Of a DNA stretch of 64,000 nt, positions 16,882 through 25,481 are shown piece by piece (the first letter of the stretch is position 1; each line of letters starts with the position of its first letter). Source of the stretch: Lentzea cavernae (GTDB lineage: Bacteria > Actinomycetota > Actinomycetes > Mycobacteriales > Pseudonocardiaceae); the NCBI RefSeq assembly GCF_014653695.1, contig NZ_BNAR01000020.1, positions 62,001 through 126,000 on the forward strand, in the 5' to 3' direction. The notes under the pieces are model-generated. The model did no database searches. It was not told the origin of the DNA and saw only the letters and a program-made list of their open reading frames with translations. A program made the translations under genes and the position numbers.

Positions 16882-17597
16882 CGCGGCCGGAAACCGAGCA
16901 CCCGCTGGGCGTGGTTCGTCGACACGATTCCGTGCCACGGGTCGAAGTCCTGCTGAACGGCCTCTCTCGGGGTGAGGCCGTTCAGCAGGTGCAGTTCCAC
17001 GGCCGTCAGCGGGCTGTCGTCGGCGATGTTGAAGATCCCGCTCGCCCCGCTGTCGAGCACCTTGAGCACCGCCTGTGCCACGTCCTCGTGGTGCACGAGG
17101 TGCAGCCGCTGGTGTCCCGGCCACGTCGAGGCCCAGCGCAGCGACTCCTCGAGGTGCGGGTCGCCGTCGCCGTAGACGAAGGCCAGTCGCAGGACCGCGG
17201 CCTCGCGTGCGCCGAGAACGGCCTGCTCACCGAGGGCCTTGGTGCGCGGGTAGTCGCCGAACTCCTCGGCGGGGCCGGTCGGGTCGGTCTCGACCGCGGG
17301 CCTTCCCAGGCCCTTCGGGTACACGAGGTTCGTGCTGATGTGGACGAAGGACGGCACCTTCTCGCTCAGTTCCGCGAGCTTCCTCGTGCCGTGGACGTTC
17401 ACGCCCTCGAAGTCGGTGCTCGTGCGCAGTGCGGCCGCCACGTGCACCACGGCGTCCACGCCGTCGACCAGTTCCTCGACCGCCTCCGTGTCCTCGAGTC
17501 GGCTGGTCAGCGCGCGCACGTCGTGACCCTGCTCGCGCAGTCGTGGGAGGAGCCTGCTGCCGACCCGTCCGGTCGAGCCCGTCATCGCGATCTTCAT
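16839..17597 (-). CDS. NAD-dependent epimerase/dehydratase family protein
   Basis: A 252-residue extended short-chain dehydrogenase. The N-terminal dinucleotide loop is [12 protein letters not shown] (GxTGxxG, residues 7-12), the active site is YPRTK near residue 116 (YxxxK), preceded by the strand [12 protein letters not shown]. Substrate unknown; relatives include sugar-nucleotide epimerases and general SDR reductases. It is divergent from an HTH regulator gene with 67 bp between starts, an arrangement in which the regulator often controls the enzyme. Confidence 0.85.
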   Translation of the reverse strand: MKIAMTGSTGRVGSRLLPRLREQGHDVRALTSRLEDTEAVEELVDGVDAVVHVAAALRTSTDFEGVNVHGTRKLAELSEKVPSFVHISTNLVYPKGLGRPAVETDPTGPAEEFGDYPRTKALGEQAVLGAREAAVLRLAFVYGDGDPHLEESLRWASTWPGHQRLHLVHHEDVAQAVLKVLDSGASGIFNIADDSPLTAVELHLLNGLTPREAVQQDFDPWHGIVSTNHAQRVLGFRPRYPSAWVAEVSGAL

Positions 17598-17664
17598 GCG
17601 TGTCAGCCTCTTCCGGTGTGCGGAGGCCAGCCAGGGACAGTTGGTACGTGGCTACCGTGGAGGC

Positions 17665-18489
17665 ATGCGAGAGATGGCCGCCTTCCTGCGCAACCGTCGC
17701 GAACGGATGGAGCCGCTGGGCAACGGGCGGCGCCGCACGCCGGGGCGTCGCCGGGAAGAGGTCGCGGAGGCGGCGGGCATGTCCGTCGACTACTACTCGC
17801 GCCTCGAACAGGCGCGTGGGCCGCATCCGTCCGTGTCGGTGCTGAACGGTCTTGCGCACGCGTTGGAACTCGACGCCGACGAGCGCGCGCACCTGTTCCG
17901 GCTCGCGGGCGAGGCCGTGCCGGAGGAACCCGCGACGACCTCGGTGCGGCCGGGCGTCCGGCTCCTGCTCGACCGGCTGCGCGACGACCTCGCGGTGGTG
18001 ATCTCCGACCTCGGCGACGTGCTGGCCGCGACGCCACGCGCGGAGCAGGTGTTCGGTGACGTCGTCGGCCGGAACCTGCTCAGGGCGTTCTTCCTGGACG
18101 AGGACAGCTGGGTGCCCGCCGAGGACCGCGAGGACGTCGCCCGCTCGCACGTCGCCGATCTGCGCGCGACCCTGGCCCGCAGACCCGCCGCCCGGCCGCT
18201 GGCCGACGAGCTGATGGCCAGCCCGTTGTTCGCTCGGCTGTGGGACGAGCACGACGTGGCGGTGCGCCGCTCGGCGAGCAAACGGCTGCGGCACCCGGTT
18301 CTCGGGCTGCTGGAGTTCGACTGCGAGGTGCTCGGCGCGCCCGAGCACGACCAGCGGCTGGTGATCCACGTCGCACCGGAGGGCAGCGTCACCGCGCGGA
18401 GGCTGGCTCTGCTCGCGACGGCGACCGAAGCCGCAGGTAGGATGCCTGAACCGTGGACTCCCGTACCCGTCTCCCCGTCGTCGGAATGA
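17665..18489 (+). CDS. helix-turn-helix regulator, MmyB-like
   Basis: A 274-residue protein with an N-terminal XRE-type helix-turn-helix (about 15-75; [17 protein letters not shown] is the recognition part) and a C-terminal MmyB-like ligand domain (about 95-265, with [20 protein letters not shown]). This family typically regulates a divergent dehydrogenase gene, here the epimerase. ATG 17665 is chosen for the GGAGG 4 bp upstream. Its last 37 bp overlap the purK start in another frame. Confidence 0.85.
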   Translation: MREMAAFLRNRRERMEPLGNGRRRTPGRRREEVAEAAGMSVDYYSRLEQARGPHPSVSVLNGLAHALELDADERAHLFRLAGEAVPEEPATTSVRPGVRLLLDRLRDDLAVVISDLGDVLAATPRAEQVFGDVVGRNLLRAFFLDEDSWVPAEDREDVARSHVADLRATLARRPAARPLADELMASPLFARLWDEHDVAVRRSASKRLRHPVLGLLEFDCEVLGAPEHDQRLVIHVAPEGSVTARRLALLATATEAAGRMPEPWTPVPVSPSSE

Positions 18490-19640
18490 TCGGCGGCGGG
18501 CAGCTCGCCCGCATGACGCACCAGGCCGCGATCCCGCTCGGGCAGTCGCTGCGCGTGCTCGCCGTCTCCGAGAACGACCCCGCCGCCCTCGTCGCGCGCG
18601 ACGTGGTGCTCGGCACGCACACCGACCTCGACGCGTTGCGCGCGTTCGCGAAGGGCTGCGAGGTGGTCACGTTCGACCACGAGCAGGTGCCCGGCGAACA
18701 CCTGCGCACGCTGGTCGCCGAGGGCGTGAAGGTGCACCCCGGCCCGGACGCGCTGCAGTTCGCGCAGGACAAGCTCAAGATGCGGGTCCGGCTGGCGGAG
18801 CTGGGCCTGCCGGTGCCGCCGTTCGCCGAGGTGCACGAGGTCCGCGACGTGCTGAAGTTCGGCGCTGCGCACGGCTGGCCGTGCGTGCTGAAGGCGATCC
18901 GCGGCGGCTACGACGGCCGCGGCGTGTGGATGCTGAACACCCCGCAGAGCGCCGAGCGGGTCGTCCCCGAGCTGCTGGAGTCCGGCACCCCGTTGATGGT
19001 CGAGCAGTGCGTGCCGATGCGCCGCGAGCTGGCCGCCGTCGTGGCGCGCTCGCCGTTCGGGCAGGGCGCGGCGTGGCCGGTCGTCGAGACCGTGCAGTCC
19101 GACGGCATCTGCGTCGAGGTGCTGGCGCCCGCGCCGGACCTGGACGGCGCCGACGCCCAGGAGCTGGCGCTGAAGGTCGCCGACGCGCTGGGCGTCGTGG
19201 GCGTGCTGGCAGTCGAGCTGTTCGAGACCGCGGACGGCGTGGTCGTGAACGAGCTCGCGATGCGCCCCCACAACTCCGGCCACTGGTCGATCGAGGGCGC
19301 GCGCACCTCCCAGTTCGAACAGCACCTGCGAGCCGTCCTGGACTACCCGCTCGGCCGCACGGACCTGATGGCCCCGGCCGTCGTGATGGCGAACGTCCTG
19401 GGCGCTTCCGACACACCGGCGATGGGCCCCGACGAGCGCGTGCACCACCTGTTCGCCCGGTTCCCGGACGCGCACGTGCACCTCTACGGCAAGGAGGAAC
19501 GGCCGGGCCGCAAGGTCGGCCACGTGACGTTCCTCGGCAACGACATGACCGAGGTCCGCGAGCGCGCACGGCTCGCCGCGGACTGGCTGTCCACAGGCGT
19601 CTGGTCAGACGGATACGACATTCACGGGAGTGCAGAGTGA
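18453..19640 (+). CDS. purK: N5-carboxyaminoimidazole ribonucleotide synthase
   Basis: ATP-grasp enzyme that converts aminoimidazole ribonucleotide, bicarbonate and ATP to N5-CAIR in purine synthesis. The 395-residue protein starts with the phosphate loop IGGGQLARM, has the central ATP-grasp module ([10 protein letters not shown], then [16 protein letters not shown]) and the metal-binding [20 protein letters not shown]. The GTG start overlaps the preceding regulator gene. Its stop overlaps the purE start (GTGA), and purK-purE-acyl-CoA dehydrogenase is the order of M. tuberculosis Rv3276c-Rv3274c. Confidence 0.95.
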   Translation: MDSRTRLPVVGMIGGGQLARMTHQAAIPLGQSLRVLAVSENDPAALVARDVVLGTHTDLDALRAFAKGCEVVTFDHEQVPGEHLRTLVAEGVKVHPGPDALQFAQDKLKMRVRLAELGLPVPPFAEVHEVRDVLKFGAAHGWPCVLKAIRGGYDGRGVWMLNTPQSAERVVPELLESGTPLMVEQCVPMRRELAAVVARSPFGQGAAWPVVETVQSDGICVEVLAPAPDLDGADAQELALKVADALGVVGVLAVELFETADGVVVNELAMRPHNSGHWSIEGARTSQFEQHLRAVLDYPLGRTDLMAPAVVMANVLGASDTPAMGPDERVHHLFARFPDAHVHLYGKEERPGRKVGHVTFLGNDMTEVRERARLAADWLSTGVWSDGYDIHGSAE

Positions 19641-20125
19641 CGCAGGTTGGCGTGATCATGGGCAGCGACTCGGACTGGCCGGTGATGAAGGCCGCGGCCG
19701 AGGCCCTCGCCGAGTTCGACGTGGCGTACGAGGTCAGCGTCGTCTCCGCGCACCGCACCCCCAAGCGCATGATCGACTACGCCGAGTCCGCCGCCTCGCG
19801 CGGCCTCCGCGTCATCATCGCGGGCGCCGGCGGCGCCGCCCACCTGCCCGGCATGGTCGCCTCCGCCACCGTCCTCCCGGTGATCGGCGTCCCCGTCCCG
19901 CTGAAGTACCTCGACGGCATGGACTCGCTGCTCTCGATCGTGCAGATGCCCGCAGGCGTCCCGGTGGCCACGGTCTCGGTCGGCGGCGCCCGCAACGCAG
20001 GCCTCCTGGCCGTCCGCATGCTGGCGGCCTCGGACGCCGGTCTGCAGGAGCGCATGGCCCGCTTCCAGGCAGAACTCGAGCAGCTCGTACTAGACAAGGA
20101 CGCGGCCCTGCAGAAGTCCCTCTGA
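19637..20125 (+). CDS. purE: N5-carboxyaminoimidazole ribonucleotide mutase
   Basis: Class I PurE, 162 residues, moving the carboxyl group of N5-CAIR to give CAIR, directly after PurK. The family signatures [20 protein letters not shown] and [15 protein letters not shown] are intact, including the active-site Ser-Asp of the first loop and the His of SAHRTP. The GTG at 19637 overlaps the purK stop by 4 bp, giving tight translational coupling. Confidence 0.96.
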   Translation: MTQVGVIMGSDSDWPVMKAAAEALAEFDVAYEVSVVSAHRTPKRMIDYAESAASRGLRVIIAGAGGAAHLPGMVASATVLPVIGVPVPLKYLDGMDSLLSIVQMPAGVPVATVSVGGARNAGLLAVRMLAASDAGLQERMARFQAELEQLVLDKDAALQKSL

Positions 20126-20203
20126 GTGCTCAACAGCACAGGAGCGCTCGACGTGAACGGGCGCTAACATCGTGCCGAGGACACGCTACTGGGAGGTAAC
20201 AAG

Positions 20204-21367
20204 GTGAACCCGAGCTTCGGCACCTATCAGCTCGCCGAGGAGCACGAGGCGCTGCGAGAGGCCGTCCGCTCGCTCGCCGAGAAGGAGATCAAGCCGTACG
20301 CGGCCGAGGTCGACGAGAACGAGCGCTTCCCGGTAGAAGCCCACAACGCCCTGGTCAAGGCGGGCTTCGCGGCCGTCCACGTCCCCGAGTCCTACGACGG
20401 CCAGGGCGCCGACTCCGTCGCCACCTGCATCGTCATCGAGGAAGTGGCCCGAGTCTGCGCCTCGTCCTCCCTGATCCCGGCCGTCAACAAGCTCGGCACC
20501 ATGCCGATCCTCCTCTCGGCCTCCGAGGAGCTGAAGCAGCTCGTCATGCCGTCCATCGCCTCCGGCGAGGCCATGGCGTCCTACGCCCTCTCGGAGCGCG
20601 AGGCGGGCTCCGACACCGCCTCGATGCGCACCCGCGCTGTGCTTGACGGCAACGACTGGGTTCTGAACGGCACCAAGTGCTGGATCACCAACGCCGGCGA
20701 GTCCACCTGGTACACCGTCATGGCCGTGACGGACCCCAAGGCGGAGAAGAAGTCCGCCGGCATCTCGGCTTTCGTCGTGCACAAGGACGACCCGGGCTTC
20801 TCGGTCGGCCCGAAGGAGCGCAAGCTCGGCATCAAGGGCTCGCCGACCCGCGAGATCTACTTCGAGAACTGCACGATCCCTGCCAACCGGATCATCGGTG
20901 AGCCGGGTACCGGTCTGAAGACCGCCCTTCGTACTTTGGACCACACGCGTCCGACGATCGGTGCCCAGGCCGTCGGCATCGCGCAGGGTGCTCTCGAGGC
21001 CGCGGTCGCGTACGTCAAGGACCGCAAGCAGTTCGGGAAGTCCATTTCGGACTTCCAGGGTGTGCAGTTCATGCTCGCCGACATGGCCATGAAGATCGAG
21101 GCCGCTCGCCACATGGTCTACGTGGCCGCTGCCAAGGCCGAGCGTGGTGAGGCGAACATCGGCTTCATCACCGCTGCTGCCAAGTGCTTCGCGTCTGATG
21201 TGGCCATGGAGGTCACGACCGATGCGGTGCAGCTGTTCGGTGGTGCCGGGTACACGCGTGACTTCCCCGTGGAGCGGATGATGCGGGATGCGAAGATCAC
21301 GCAGATCTACGAGGGCACGAACCAGGTGCAGCGCGTCGTGATGTCGCGCGCCGTCCTCAAGGGCTGA
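20204..21367 (+). CDS. acyl-CoA dehydrogenase (FadE25-like)
   Basis: A 387-residue FAD enzyme that oxidises acyl-CoA to enoyl-CoA. Visible signatures are YALSEREAGSD (flavin and substrate site), WVLNGTKCWITNAGES, DRKQFGKSISDFQGVQ, QLFGGAGYTRDFPVERMMRDAKI and the terminal IYEGTNQVQR; the catalytic glutamate is expected at YEGTN. The gene follows purE after 78 bp, as fadE25 follows purE in M. tuberculosis. It begins with GTG behind GGGAGGTAAC. The last third uses more T-ending codons than the first. Chain-length preference is unknown. Confidence 0.93.
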   Translation: MNPSFGTYQLAEEHEALREAVRSLAEKEIKPYAAEVDENERFPVEAHNALVKAGFAAVHVPESYDGQGADSVATCIVIEEVARVCASSSLIPAVNKLGTMPILLSASEELKQLVMPSIASGEAMASYALSEREAGSDTASMRTRAVLDGNDWVLNGTKCWITNAGESTWYTVMAVTDPKAEKKSAGISAFVVHKDDPGFSVGPKERKLGIKGSPTREIYFENCTIPANRIIGEPGTGLKTALRTLDHTRPTIGAQAVGIAQGALEAAVAYVKDRKQFGKSISDFQGVQFMLADMAMKIEAARHMVYVAAAKAERGEANIGFITAAAKCFASDVAMEVTTDAVQLFGGAGYTRDFPVERMMRDAKITQIYEGTNQVQRVVMSRAVLKG

Positions 21368-21371
21368 CCTT

Positions 21372-21989
21372 TCACGTCATCGTCCCGCTCAACTCTTCGA
21401 GCGGGACGATGACGCAGCCGCGCAGTTCGCGGATCAACGCGGAAGCGACAACTCTTCTGATCGCGGGATCGTCGTAGCTGAAGTTCCCGGCCGTGGCTGC
21501 CGTCGGCGCCAGCACGCTCTGCTTGTAGAACACGCCCCGCACACCTGCGACCGGGCAGTCCCTCACACGAACCGTCACGGCACCCCGTTGCAGCGCCGGA
21601 CACATGCGCGTCGCCGTTGCGGCACAAGGCAGGCATACCGGCGGCTCCGCCGACGCCATCCCGTCAGGCCATTGTGGCCAGTCGCCGCGGCAGTCGCGTT
21701 GGAGCCACAGAACACCGTCTTCGTTCTGATCGGCCGGTCCGCCGCAGACCTGGCACAGCAACAGTTCCATCGCGCGTCGCTGCCGCAACGGATGAACCCT
21801 GGCGAACTCAGGCCGGCCAACCCCGTGGCGCAAGGCCGTCTGCTGCCACAGCACGCCATGCCGGTCGCGATCACTCAGCAATTCGCTGGCGTAACCGATG
21901 CTGCGGTCGGGTCGCTCCACCAACGCGCACGGCAGATCCTGCTCGGCACTCCACGCGGTGATGTACGGCGCGATGCTGCTGCGAGACAA
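21372..21989 (-). CDS. unknown protein with CxxC pairs, under GntR-type operators
   Basis: A 205-residue protein that I do not recognise as a characterised family, though similar proteins occur in Streptomyces and relatives. It contains CQVCGGPADQNEDGVLW near residue 78 and CLPCAATATRMCPAL near 118, which could bind a metal, and no membrane segment. The start is uncertain: TTG 21989 gives the longest frame. Two copies of a TTCTGTACAGAA-type site lie in the 68 bp between this gene and the upstream GntR/UTRA regulator, so it is probably the regulator's target. Confidence 0.7.
   Translation of the reverse strand: MSRSSIAPYITAWSAEQDLPCALVERPDRSIGYASELLSDRDRHGVLWQQTALRHGVGRPEFARVHPLRQRRAMELLLCQVCGGPADQNEDGVLWLQRDCRGDWPQWPDGMASAEPPVCLPCAATATRMCPALQRGAVTVRVRDCPVAGVRGVFYKQSVLAPTAATAGNFSYDDPAIRRVVASALIRELRGCVIVPLEELSGTMT
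21375..21414. terminator. strong hairpin terminator between convergent genes
   Basis: A perfect 16-bp stem (21375-21390 with 21399-21414) around an 8-nt loop starts 8 bp after the acyl-CoA dehydrogenase stop. The whole hairpin lies within the last codons of the convergent gene at 21372-21989, so it doubles as coding sequence there. It probably ends transcription from the acyl-CoA dehydrogenase side; no U-run follows. Confidence 0.75.
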
Positions 21990-22001
21990 AGGAGACCACC
22001 T

Positions 22002-22050
22002 GTTCTGTACAGAACTCTGTGCTCAGAGTGAAGCGCAGTTCTGTATAGAA
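22002..22050. promoter_or_regulatory. two palindromic sites, probable GntR operators
   Basis: A perfect 14-bp palindrome GTTCTGTACAGAAC at 22002-22015 and a near-copy TTCTGTATAGAA at 22039-22050 lie just upstream of the gene at 21372-21989 (minus strand). A third copy lies ahead of the GntR gene itself, which makes that protein the likely binder. Confidence 0.75.
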
Positions 22051-22057
22051 GCGCGAG

Positions 22058-22822
22058 TCAGTCTTCGGACGTGAACTTGTACTCGAGCACGTACGCCGCC
22101 GAGTCGAGAACCATCTCGTTGACCTCAACTGGCTGGTCATCGGCCGTGTAAGCCGTCCGCACGATCAAGATGACCGGTGTGCCCTGCGCGAGGTCGAGGG
22201 TCTCGCGCTCAGCGTCCCGCGGCATGCGGACGCGCAGCTCTTCGCGGAACCTGACCGGCTCGTACCCGAGTTCTTTGAGCCTGGCGTACGCGCCACCATC
22301 ACCGGTGTTGATCTGCGTGATCGCGGACCCCGCGACCAGCGCCTCCGAGTAGTAGGAGGTCGCAAGCTGCACCGGTTTGTCGTCGACCACGTACGTACGC
22401 CGCCGGACCACGACATGAGAGCCGCCATCGAGGTTCAGGACCTCGGCGACCTGTGCGGCCGGAAGCTCGACATCAACGGTGACACCCTCCGTCCGCGGGC
22501 GCGTACCGACGTCAGCCGTCCAGATCGGGCGGCCGGATCCCCACGACGTGCCGGCCTGAAGTCGGTCTGGTGACACGCGCCGGATCGGCTTGAACTCGCG
22601 GACGAACGTTCCCGAGCCGCGCTTGGCGACGATCAGACCTTCGTTCTTCAGCACGTCCAGTGCGCGGCGGGCGGTCGGCTGCTCCACGCCGTACTGGCTC
22701 GTGAGGTCGTTCTCGCCGGGAACCTTGCTGCCGGGCGGGAGCTCACCGGAGTCGATCTGCCGCCGGAGGTCGTTCGCGATGTCCCGATAGCCAACGCGCC
22801 CGGGCTGGGCGTTGCCGGTCAT
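22058..22822 (-). CDS. GntR family regulator with UTRA domain (HutC subfamily)
   Basis: A 254-residue repressor. Residues 10-75 form the GntR winged helix (YRDIANDLRRQIDSGELPPGSKVPGENDL, then QPTARRALDVLKNEGLIVAKRGSGTFV). Residues 95-250 form a UTRA effector-binding domain (HVVVRRRTYVVDDKPVQLATSYY). The ligand is unknown. It probably represses itself and the downstream CxxC protein, since copies of the same palindrome precede both genes. Related regulators occur in integrative elements of actinomycetes, but no integrase is present here. Confidence 0.88.
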   Translation of the reverse strand: MTGNAQPGRVGYRDIANDLRRQIDSGELPPGSKVPGENDLTSQYGVEQPTARRALDVLKNEGLIVAKRGSGTFVREFKPIRRVSPDRLQAGTSWGSGRPIWTADVGTRPRTEGVTVDVELPAAQVAEVLNLDGGSHVVVRRRTYVVDDKPVQLATSYYSEALVAGSAITQINTGDGGAYARLKELGYEPVRFREELRVRMPRDAERETLDLAQGTPVILIVRTAYTADDQPVEVNEMVLDSAAYVLEYKFTSED

Positions 22823-22846
22823 GAGCCATCTCCTCAGCGGGCGCGG

Positions 22847-22856
22847 TTCTGTACAG
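22847..22856. promoter_or_regulatory. third copy of the GntR site, ahead of the regulator gene
   Basis: TTCTGTACAG at 22847-22856, 25 bp upstream of the GntR/UTRA start codon (minus strand), repeats the core of the perfect palindrome at 22002-22015 but lacks its last two bases. It is consistent with autoregulation. Confidence 0.6.
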
Positions 22857-22900
22857 CGACCAAGCTACCCGCGAAGGGTGGACGTCCCCCGACGCCCCGC

Positions 22901-23344
22901 CTACTGCTTGTCGTGTGGTGGATAGACCACCACGGTCGCGTCCACCGCCCCGAGCTTCGCTGAGATCAACGGCTCCACGTCGTCCCACGAGAGCCCACCG
23001 AGCCCAGCCCCCAACGCCGGCACGGCCACCGACCGCAGCCCCAGCTCCCAGATCACCCGAGCCAGGTCGTCCAGCCCGTCCGCCACGTCGGACAGCCGAG
23101 ACCGCGACCGGAAGTGCCCCTTGGTCGGAAAGCTGATGAAGCACCGGTCCAGCGAGACCACGTGCACCCGCCCCAGCCGGACCTGCCCGGCAGTACAAGC
23201 CGCCGCATAAGCCGAGAAGTAGTCGGGAAAGCGCTGCTTGAACTGCAGCGCCAACCCCTTGCCCATCACGCCGACGCAGTTCACCGCGTTCACCAGCGCC
23301 TCGACCTCAGCGTCCAACAGGTCGCCAGAACCCCGCACGATCAC
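22901..23344 (-). CDS. macro domain protein (DarG-like macrodomain, stand-alone)
   Basis: A 147-residue single macro domain: GDLLDAEVEALVNAVNCVGVMGKGLALQF is the ADP-ribose-binding opening, and VPALGAGLGGLSWDDVEPLI the second loop. The NAVNCVGVMGKG pattern is closest to DarG-type macrodomains, which remove ADP-ribose from DNA, but no DarT toxin gene lies beside it and the DarG C-terminal domain is absent. It may reverse another ADP-ribosylation. GTG 23344 is chosen because a GGGGGGA stretch lies about 6 bp upstream. Confidence 0.85.
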   Translation of the reverse strand: MIVRGSGDLLDAEVEALVNAVNCVGVMGKGLALQFKQRFPDYFSAYAAACTAGQVRLGRVHVVSLDRCFISFPTKGHFRSRSRLSDVADGLDDLARVIWELGLRSVAVPALGAGLGGLSWDDVEPLISAKLGAVDATVVVYPPHDKQ

Positions 23345-23409
23345 CAGCAATCCCCCCGAGTGGTGTCCTGCACCGCATGATGCAGGACACCACCGACAAG
23401 ATCGCCGGC

Positions 23410-23766
23410 TCAGGCGGCCACGCACGTGCCGATCGCCTCGCCCACAGCCCCCTTCGCCCCGAGCACACAGGTCGACTCCGGCGTGATCGACCTGTCCGCG
23501 AACTGCTGCGAGTACGCCACGGCGACGTTCGCGATCCGAGTCGGACTGCCGCTCTCCCGCGCCGCCTTCACCGCGGCGGACCGGGCCTCCTCGGTGGTGC
23601 AACTGATGTCGGTCCCGGCCCCGGACTCACGAGGCAACCACAGAGCCTTGGTCCCGGCCGCACACGGCACGACCTCCCATCGGGTGCTCTCAGAAGCGTG
23701 AGCGAGGGGAGCGGACACGACGGCGAAGCCGAGCACGAGCGCCAGAGCCACGAGAAAACGTCCCAT
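23410..23766 (-). CDS. small secreted protein of unknown function
   Basis: A 118-residue protein with a clear signal peptide: MGRFLVALALVLGFAVVSAPLAHA followed by the mature start SESTRWEVV. The mature part (about 94 residues) has four cysteines, which probably form disulphides outside the cell, and no recognised domain. ATG 23766 is preferred over a longer frame because the signal peptide then starts properly. It stands alone between the macro-domain gene and a membrane-anchored protein gene. Confidence 0.65.
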   Translation of the reverse strand: MGRFLVALALVLGFAVVSAPLAHASESTRWEVVPCAAGTKALWLPRESGAGTDISCTTEEARSAAVKAARESGSPTRIANVAVAYSQQFADRSITPESTCVLGAKGAVGEAIGTCVAA

Positions 23767-23843
23767 GCGTCCGAACGTAACCAACAACGACAGCCCTGAC
23801 CGGGGGAACCGTTGTCACCGAAGGTGATTACGCAGCGAGAGCA

Positions 23844-24569
23844 TCACGCCAGGTAGAGCGCGGTGGGCAGAACGACCACAGTGGACCCGTCCCAGCGCAC
23901 CGCGCGGCCGAAGCAGATCGCCGTGACGGTCGCGCCGTCCACGAGAACGCCTGCGGCGGAGGGCAGCACCCGTGATCGCGGCACGGTGAAGCCCAAGCCG
24001 GGAGCTGCGACGGTGATGTCGTTGTCCGACAAGGTGATGTGAAAGGCCGCCTTCACCTTCACGTAGCCCTGCAACGAAGGCCGCACCGCTGCGCCCGCGG
24101 TCAGGTCCAGCCGCACCAGCTGATCCGAAGCGACGAGGTGCCGGAGCACGACGTCGAGTGCTCGGGCGGCGTTCGTCTCCGCCTCGAAGGTTTCTCGCAC
24201 GGTTTCGCTGCCCGAACGCTTGCCGCCCGCCTCGACCAGGGAACTGCTCAGGCCCAGCGAGCCCTCGCGGGAGGTGCCACGCTCCACCTCGCGGATGCGT
24301 GCTTCGGCGGCGGCGTGCGGGGTTTGGCCGTACAGGCTCATGATCGAGCTCTCGTCGAGCAGGAGGAACGTGCGGATGCGTCCCTGCTCGACGTCGTCGG
24401 GAAGCGGCCCCGCCTGAGTGGTGGCGGTGACGATGGCCAGCTTGGCCGCCGAGACGGCGGTCTCGCTGGAGCGTTCGGCCCGGCGGGCCGTGGAGGCGGT
24501 CTTCCTGACGTAGAGGACCACGCCCACCAGCACGAGGCCCGCCAGCAGCACGACCAAGTTTCCGTTCAT
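23844..24569 (-). CDS. membrane-anchored protein of unknown function
   Basis: A 241-residue protein with one N-terminal membrane segment (residues 4-22, then a basic YVRK stop) and a soluble remainder of mixed helices and strands; the C-terminal 90 residues are beta-rich. I recognise no family. The reading frame has strong GC third-position bias and a good GGAGG site before the ATG. That ribosome site forms one arm of a perfect 24-bp palindrome, so translation may be controlled by RNA folding. Confidence 0.6.
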   Translation of the reverse strand: MNGNLVVLLAGLVLVGVVLYVRKTASTARRAERSSETAVSAAKLAIVTATTQAGPLPDDVEQGRIRTFLLLDESSIMSLYGQTPHAAAEARIREVERGTSREGSLGLSSSLVEAGGKRSGSETVRETFEAETNAARALDVVLRHLVASDQLVRLDLTAGAAVRPSLQGYVKVKAAFHITLSDNDITVAAPGLGFTVPRSRVLPSAAGVLVDGATVTAICFGRAVRWDGSTVVVLPTALYLA

Positions 24570-24576
24570 GAGCTAC

Positions 24577-24600
24577 CTCCGCGTGACCGGTCACGCGGAG
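24577..24600. repeat. 24-bp perfect palindrome overlapping the ribosome site of the gene at 23844-24569
   Basis: The sequence reads the same on both strands across 24577-24600 (centre ACCGGT). On the minus strand its last four bases, GGAG, are the start of the ribosome-binding site for the ATG at 24569. As RNA it would hide that site in a hairpin; as DNA it could be an operator. Confidence 0.6.
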
Positions 24601-24640
24601 CATCGCCCACACGAACACCCGCATTACTCCGCCGAACGGG

Positions 24641-25120
24641 TCACAGCGTGGCGATGAGCTCGCCCAGCCGCTCGTACGATCGACCCGCGCCGTCCGCCAT
24701 TCCCGTGGCCAGCACGGCGTCCCGCGCCTCCTGCGACACGAGCCGCATCGTCGTGGTCATGACGGTCCGCCCGTCCTCCTCGGCGAACGAGACCACGGTG
24801 ACGGCCGGCGGGTTGTCCTCGAAGATCTCGGTGTTCACGATGCGCGAGTGCGGCGTGACCTCGGTGTACTCGCCGTGCATCTCGAAGGCCTGCGAGCCGT
24901 CCGGCAACGCCCAGCCGTAGCGCCACTTGCCGCCCACGCGCAGGTCGATCTCGCAGATCGGCATCTCCCAGCCGTCGGGGCCGAGCAGCCAGCGGCGCAA
25001 CAGCTCCGGTGACGTGTAGGCCTTCCACACCAGCGAAGCGGGCGCGTCGAAGGCGCGCGTCATCGCGATCTCGGTGTCGGACGGGAGGGTGACGGTGGTG
25101 CCGAACTTGGTGTCGTTCAT
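24641..25120 (-). CDS. SRPBCC/AHSA1 family protein
   Basis: A 159-residue helix-grip protein of the activator-of-Hsp90-ATPase-like (AHSA1) family: ITMTRAFDAPASLVWKAYT-type opening with FDAPASLVWKAYTSPELLRRW, then VGGKWRYGW and GGR-like MADGAGRSYERLGELIATL. Such proteins bind small hydrophobic ligands and are very often encoded with an ArsR regulator, as here: its ATG overlaps the ArsR stop (ATGA). The ligand is unknown. Confidence 0.88.
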   Translation of the reverse strand: MNDTKFGTTVTLPSDTEIAMTRAFDAPASLVWKAYTSPELLRRWLLGPDGWEMPICEIDLRVGGKWRYGWALPDGSQAFEMHGEYTEVTPHSRIVNTEIFEDNPPAVTVVSFAEEDGRTVMTTTMRLVSQEARDAVLATGMADGAGRSYERLGELIATL

Positions 25121-25443
25121 GAGTCCTTCTCCTTCATCTCGGTCAACAGCTCGTCCAGGCGTGCGTAGCTCGCATCCCAGAAGCGGCGGTAGTTCTCAGC
25201 CCACACGGCGACCTCCTTGAGCGGTGTCGCGTCGAGTTGGCAGGGGCGCCACTGGGCTTCCCTGCCGCGGGTGATCAGGCCTGCCTTCTCCAGCACGCGC
25301 AGGTGTTTGGAGATCGCCGGGCCGCTCATGTCGAACGGCTCGGAGAGCTCCTTCACCGTTGCCGGGCCGTCGGTGAGCCGGGCGAGGATCGCCCGGCGCG
25401 TCGGGTCCGCCAGTGCGGCGAAGGTGGCGCTCAGCTGGTCCAT
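25117..25443 (-). CDS. ArsR family transcriptional regulator
   Basis: A 108-residue winged-helix repressor: FAALADPTRRAILARL, KELSEPFDMSGPAISKHLRVLEKAGLI and REAQWRPCQL are the family hallmarks, and there is no metal-binding cysteine pair, as is usual for ArsR proteins paired with SRPBCC genes. ATG 25443 is preferred over a GTG at 25458 because the first of two palindromes begins at 25452, and a ribosome site (AGG) fits ATG 25443. It probably represses its own operon. Confidence 0.88.
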   Translation of the reverse strand: MDQLSATFAALADPTRRAILARLTDGPATVKELSEPFDMSGPAISKHLRVLEKAGLITRGREAQWRPCQLDATPLKEVAVWAENYRRFWDASYARLDELLTEMKEKDS

Positions 25444-25451
25444 CTCGTACC

Positions 25452-25481
25452 TAACCACTTGGTTATCTAACCGTGGGGTTA
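25452..25481. promoter_or_regulatory. tandem ArsR-type operators
   Basis: Two palindromes, TAACCACTTGGTTA at 25452-25465 and TAACCGTGGGGTTA at 25468-25481, lie 16 bp apart immediately upstream of the ArsR start. TAACC-N4-GGTTA matches the sites usually seen before ArsR/AHSA1 operons and indicates autorepression. Confidence 0.75.

Noticed and set aside
22901-23766. A DarTG toxin-antitoxin pair
   Set aside because: The gene next to the macrodomain encodes a secreted Cys-rich protein, not a DarT ADP-ribosyltransferase.
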